DNA of 7,845 nucleotides, from NCBI GenBank assembly GCA_028287455.1, contig JAQBPP010000006.1:1-7845 (forward strand). The letters run 5' to 3'. Source of the DNA: Bacilli bacterium (GTDB taxonomy: Bacteria > Bacillota > Bacilli > Tumebacillales > JAQBPP01). A program made the position numbers and the translations under genes. Shown in pieces: positions 6,806 through 7,845 of the stretch (within the stretch, counting starts at the first letter, position 1; every line of letters begins with the position of its first letter). The notes below the pieces were generated by a model. It saw only the letters and a program-made list of their open reading frames with translations, was not told the origin of the DNA and did not search any database.

Positions 6806-7845
6806 ATGGCTGGCAAAGATCTATTAATGGATAATGCGGAAGCAGAATCCCATCAGAGCAGCACTTACCAGGAAACTCTGGAAGCTGCGCGGGAAGAGCG
6901 GATCGCCTGGTGGCGGGAAGCGCGATTTGGCATGTTTATTCACTGGGGGCTTTATTCGCTGCTCGGCGGGGAGTGGAAAGGGCAGACTGTCAATGCCAAC
7001 TACGCGGAGCATATTCAGCTGCGCGGAGAAATTCCGGTCAAAGAATACGAACAAGTGGCCAAGGAGTTTAATCCGGTCAAGTTTAACGCAGAAGAATGGG
7101 TCCAAGCGGCCAAAGACGCCGGCATGAAATATATCGTGATCACCGCGAAGCATCATGACGGCTTTGCGATGTATGATTCCAAAGTGAGCGATTTCAATAT
7201 TGTCAAAGCGAGTCCCTATGGACGTGATCCGATGGCGGAGATGGCCAAGGCCTGTGCGCAGGAAGGCATTAAACTGTGCTTTTATTATTCGCACTCGATG
7301 GATTGGCATCATCCGGACTCGCAAGGCAACACACTCGATTACCCAAACAATATCGGCGCATGGGATTCGCTCGAATCCTGGATCGACGACGAGGATAAGC
7401 GAACGCGCTATGAGCGATACCTGGAACAAAAGGCGTTTCCGCAAGTGGAAGAGTTGTTGACCGAATATGGTCCAGTTGGAATCATTTGGTTTGACTGCGG
7501 CCACAAGGTGACTGATGATCAGGGCCAACAATTTGTGGATCTGGTGCACGGTCTGCAGCCGGGCTGCCTCGTGAATCGTCGGGTTAGACGCGACGGCTTC
7601 GGCGATTACGGCAATTCTGGCGATAACCAGCTGCATATTCGGGTGACCCGCAAAGACTGGGAATCAATCCATACGTTAAACAACTCCTGGGGATACCGAA
7701 AAGCAGACAACGACTGGAAATCAGCGACGGACATGCTCCATAATATGATTGACGTTTTAAGTATGAACGGTAATTACCTGTTGAATGTAGGTCCAACTGG
7801 CGAAGGAGAATTCGATCCGAAGTCTGTAGAATTGCTGCAGCAAAT
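6806..7845 (+). CDS. GH29 alpha-L-fucosidase, 3' end cut by the window
   Basis: This enzyme would release terminal alpha-L-fucose from oligosaccharides by a retaining mechanism. 346 codons are visible and remain open at the right edge; the usual length is about 420-500, so the C-terminal beta-sandwich is missing here. Motifs seen: RFGMFIHWGLYS (His46), GGEWKG (Glu56, Trp57), AKHHDGF (His116, His117), SHSMDWHHP, and WFDCG with the expected nucleophile Asp230, close to position 224 of the Thermotoga maritima enzyme. NSWGYR and NYLLNVGP follow near the end. The stretch where that enzyme carries its acid/base Glu reads GDYGNSGDNQ (266-275), without a Glu. There is no signal peptide, so it should act in the cytoplasm on imported sugar. 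AGGAG (6794-6798) lies 7 bases before the ATG, and an in-frame TAA at 6800-6802 leaves only GTG 6803 or ATG 6806 as starts near this ribosome site. GC content is higher than in the transporter genes. The family is firm; true fucose specificity is likely but not certain. Confidence 0.9.
   Translation, partial: MAGKDLLMDNAEAESHQSSTYQETLEAAREERIAWWREARFGMFIHWGLYSLLGGEWKGQTVNANYAEHIQLRGEIPVKEYEQVAKEFNPVKFNAEEWVQAAKDAGMKYIVITAKHHDGFAMYDSKVSDFNIVKASPYGRDPMAEMAKACAQEGIKLCFYYSHSMDWHHPDSQGNTLDYPNNIGAWDSLESWIDDEDKRTRYERYLEQKAFPQVEELLTEYGPVGIIWFDCGHKVTDDQGQQFVDLVHGLQPGCLVNRRVRRDGFGDYGNSGDNQLHIRVTRKDWESIHTLNNSWGYRKADNDWKSATDMLHNMIDVLSMNGNYLLNVGPTGEGEFDPKSVELLQQ

Noticed and set aside
6834..7460. Two short plus-strand frames (6834-7127 and 7200-7460) over the fucosidase
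   Set aside because: Both are out of frame with the GH29 protein and rich in Arg/Lys/Pro, as expected for shadow frames in GC-rich DNA.
6824..7636. Open frame of 270 codons on the minus strand
   Set aside because: It lies entirely opposite the GH29 gene, whose motifs are unmistakable. Long antisense frames are common over GC-rich coding sequence, and the product shows no recognisable motif.
1..7845. A new defence, mobile or otherwise undescribed system
   Set aside because: Every sizeable gene belongs to a well-known family in a familiar order, and I found no transposase, terminal repeats, att-like sites, CRISPR repeats or reverse transcriptase-like features.

Overview
The window looks like part of a carbohydrate-uptake locus from a Gram-positive member of the Bacillales, most likely Paenibacillus or a close relative. 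The reasons are the YesM/YesN-type two-component pair next to an LplA/LplB/LplC-type sugar importer, strong purine-rich Shine-Dalgarno sites, TTG start codons, a lipoprotein signal peptide and moderate GC content. The genus is an inference from gene style only. All supported genes lie on the + strand, and no RNA genes, CRISPR array or mobile element were seen.

Layout. Positions 1-1746 encode a membrane histidine kinase of the YesM (His_kinase) family; its start lies on the window edge, so it may be slightly cut. Positions 1771-2883 encode its partner, a YesN-type response regulator with an AraC-type DNA-binding end. A perfect 15-bp hairpin (2876-2909) overlaps the regulator's stop codon and separates this unit from the next. 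The 162-base gap that follows holds a near-identical 12-base direct repeat (2939-2950 and 2959-2970) and, just downstream, a good sigma-A promoter (2973-3001). Next come a lipid-anchored solute-binding protein (3049-4713), a strong intergenic stem-loop followed by a T run (4745-4794), and two importer permeases (4817-5806 and 5826-6722). The last gene starts at 6806, runs off the right edge and encodes a family GH29 alpha-L-fucosidase without a signal peptide.

How the parts fit. The simplest reading is a sensor-controlled import operon. The kinase senses an extracellular sugar or sugar-loaded partner, the regulator activates the importer promoter through the direct repeat, and the lipoprotein plus two permeases bring in an oligosaccharide. 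The cytoplasmic fucosidase then removes terminal fucose. No ATPase gene is present, as is usual for this importer type, which borrows a shared MsmX-like ATPase encoded elsewhere. The hairpin after the binding-protein gene probably keeps binding protein in excess over the permeases.

I see no clearly new biological system. The most useful observations are the candidate operator and promoter, the intergenic attenuator-like hairpin, the implied fucoside substrate, the missing canonical acid/base residue in the GH29 enzyme, and its higher GC content relative to its neighbours.
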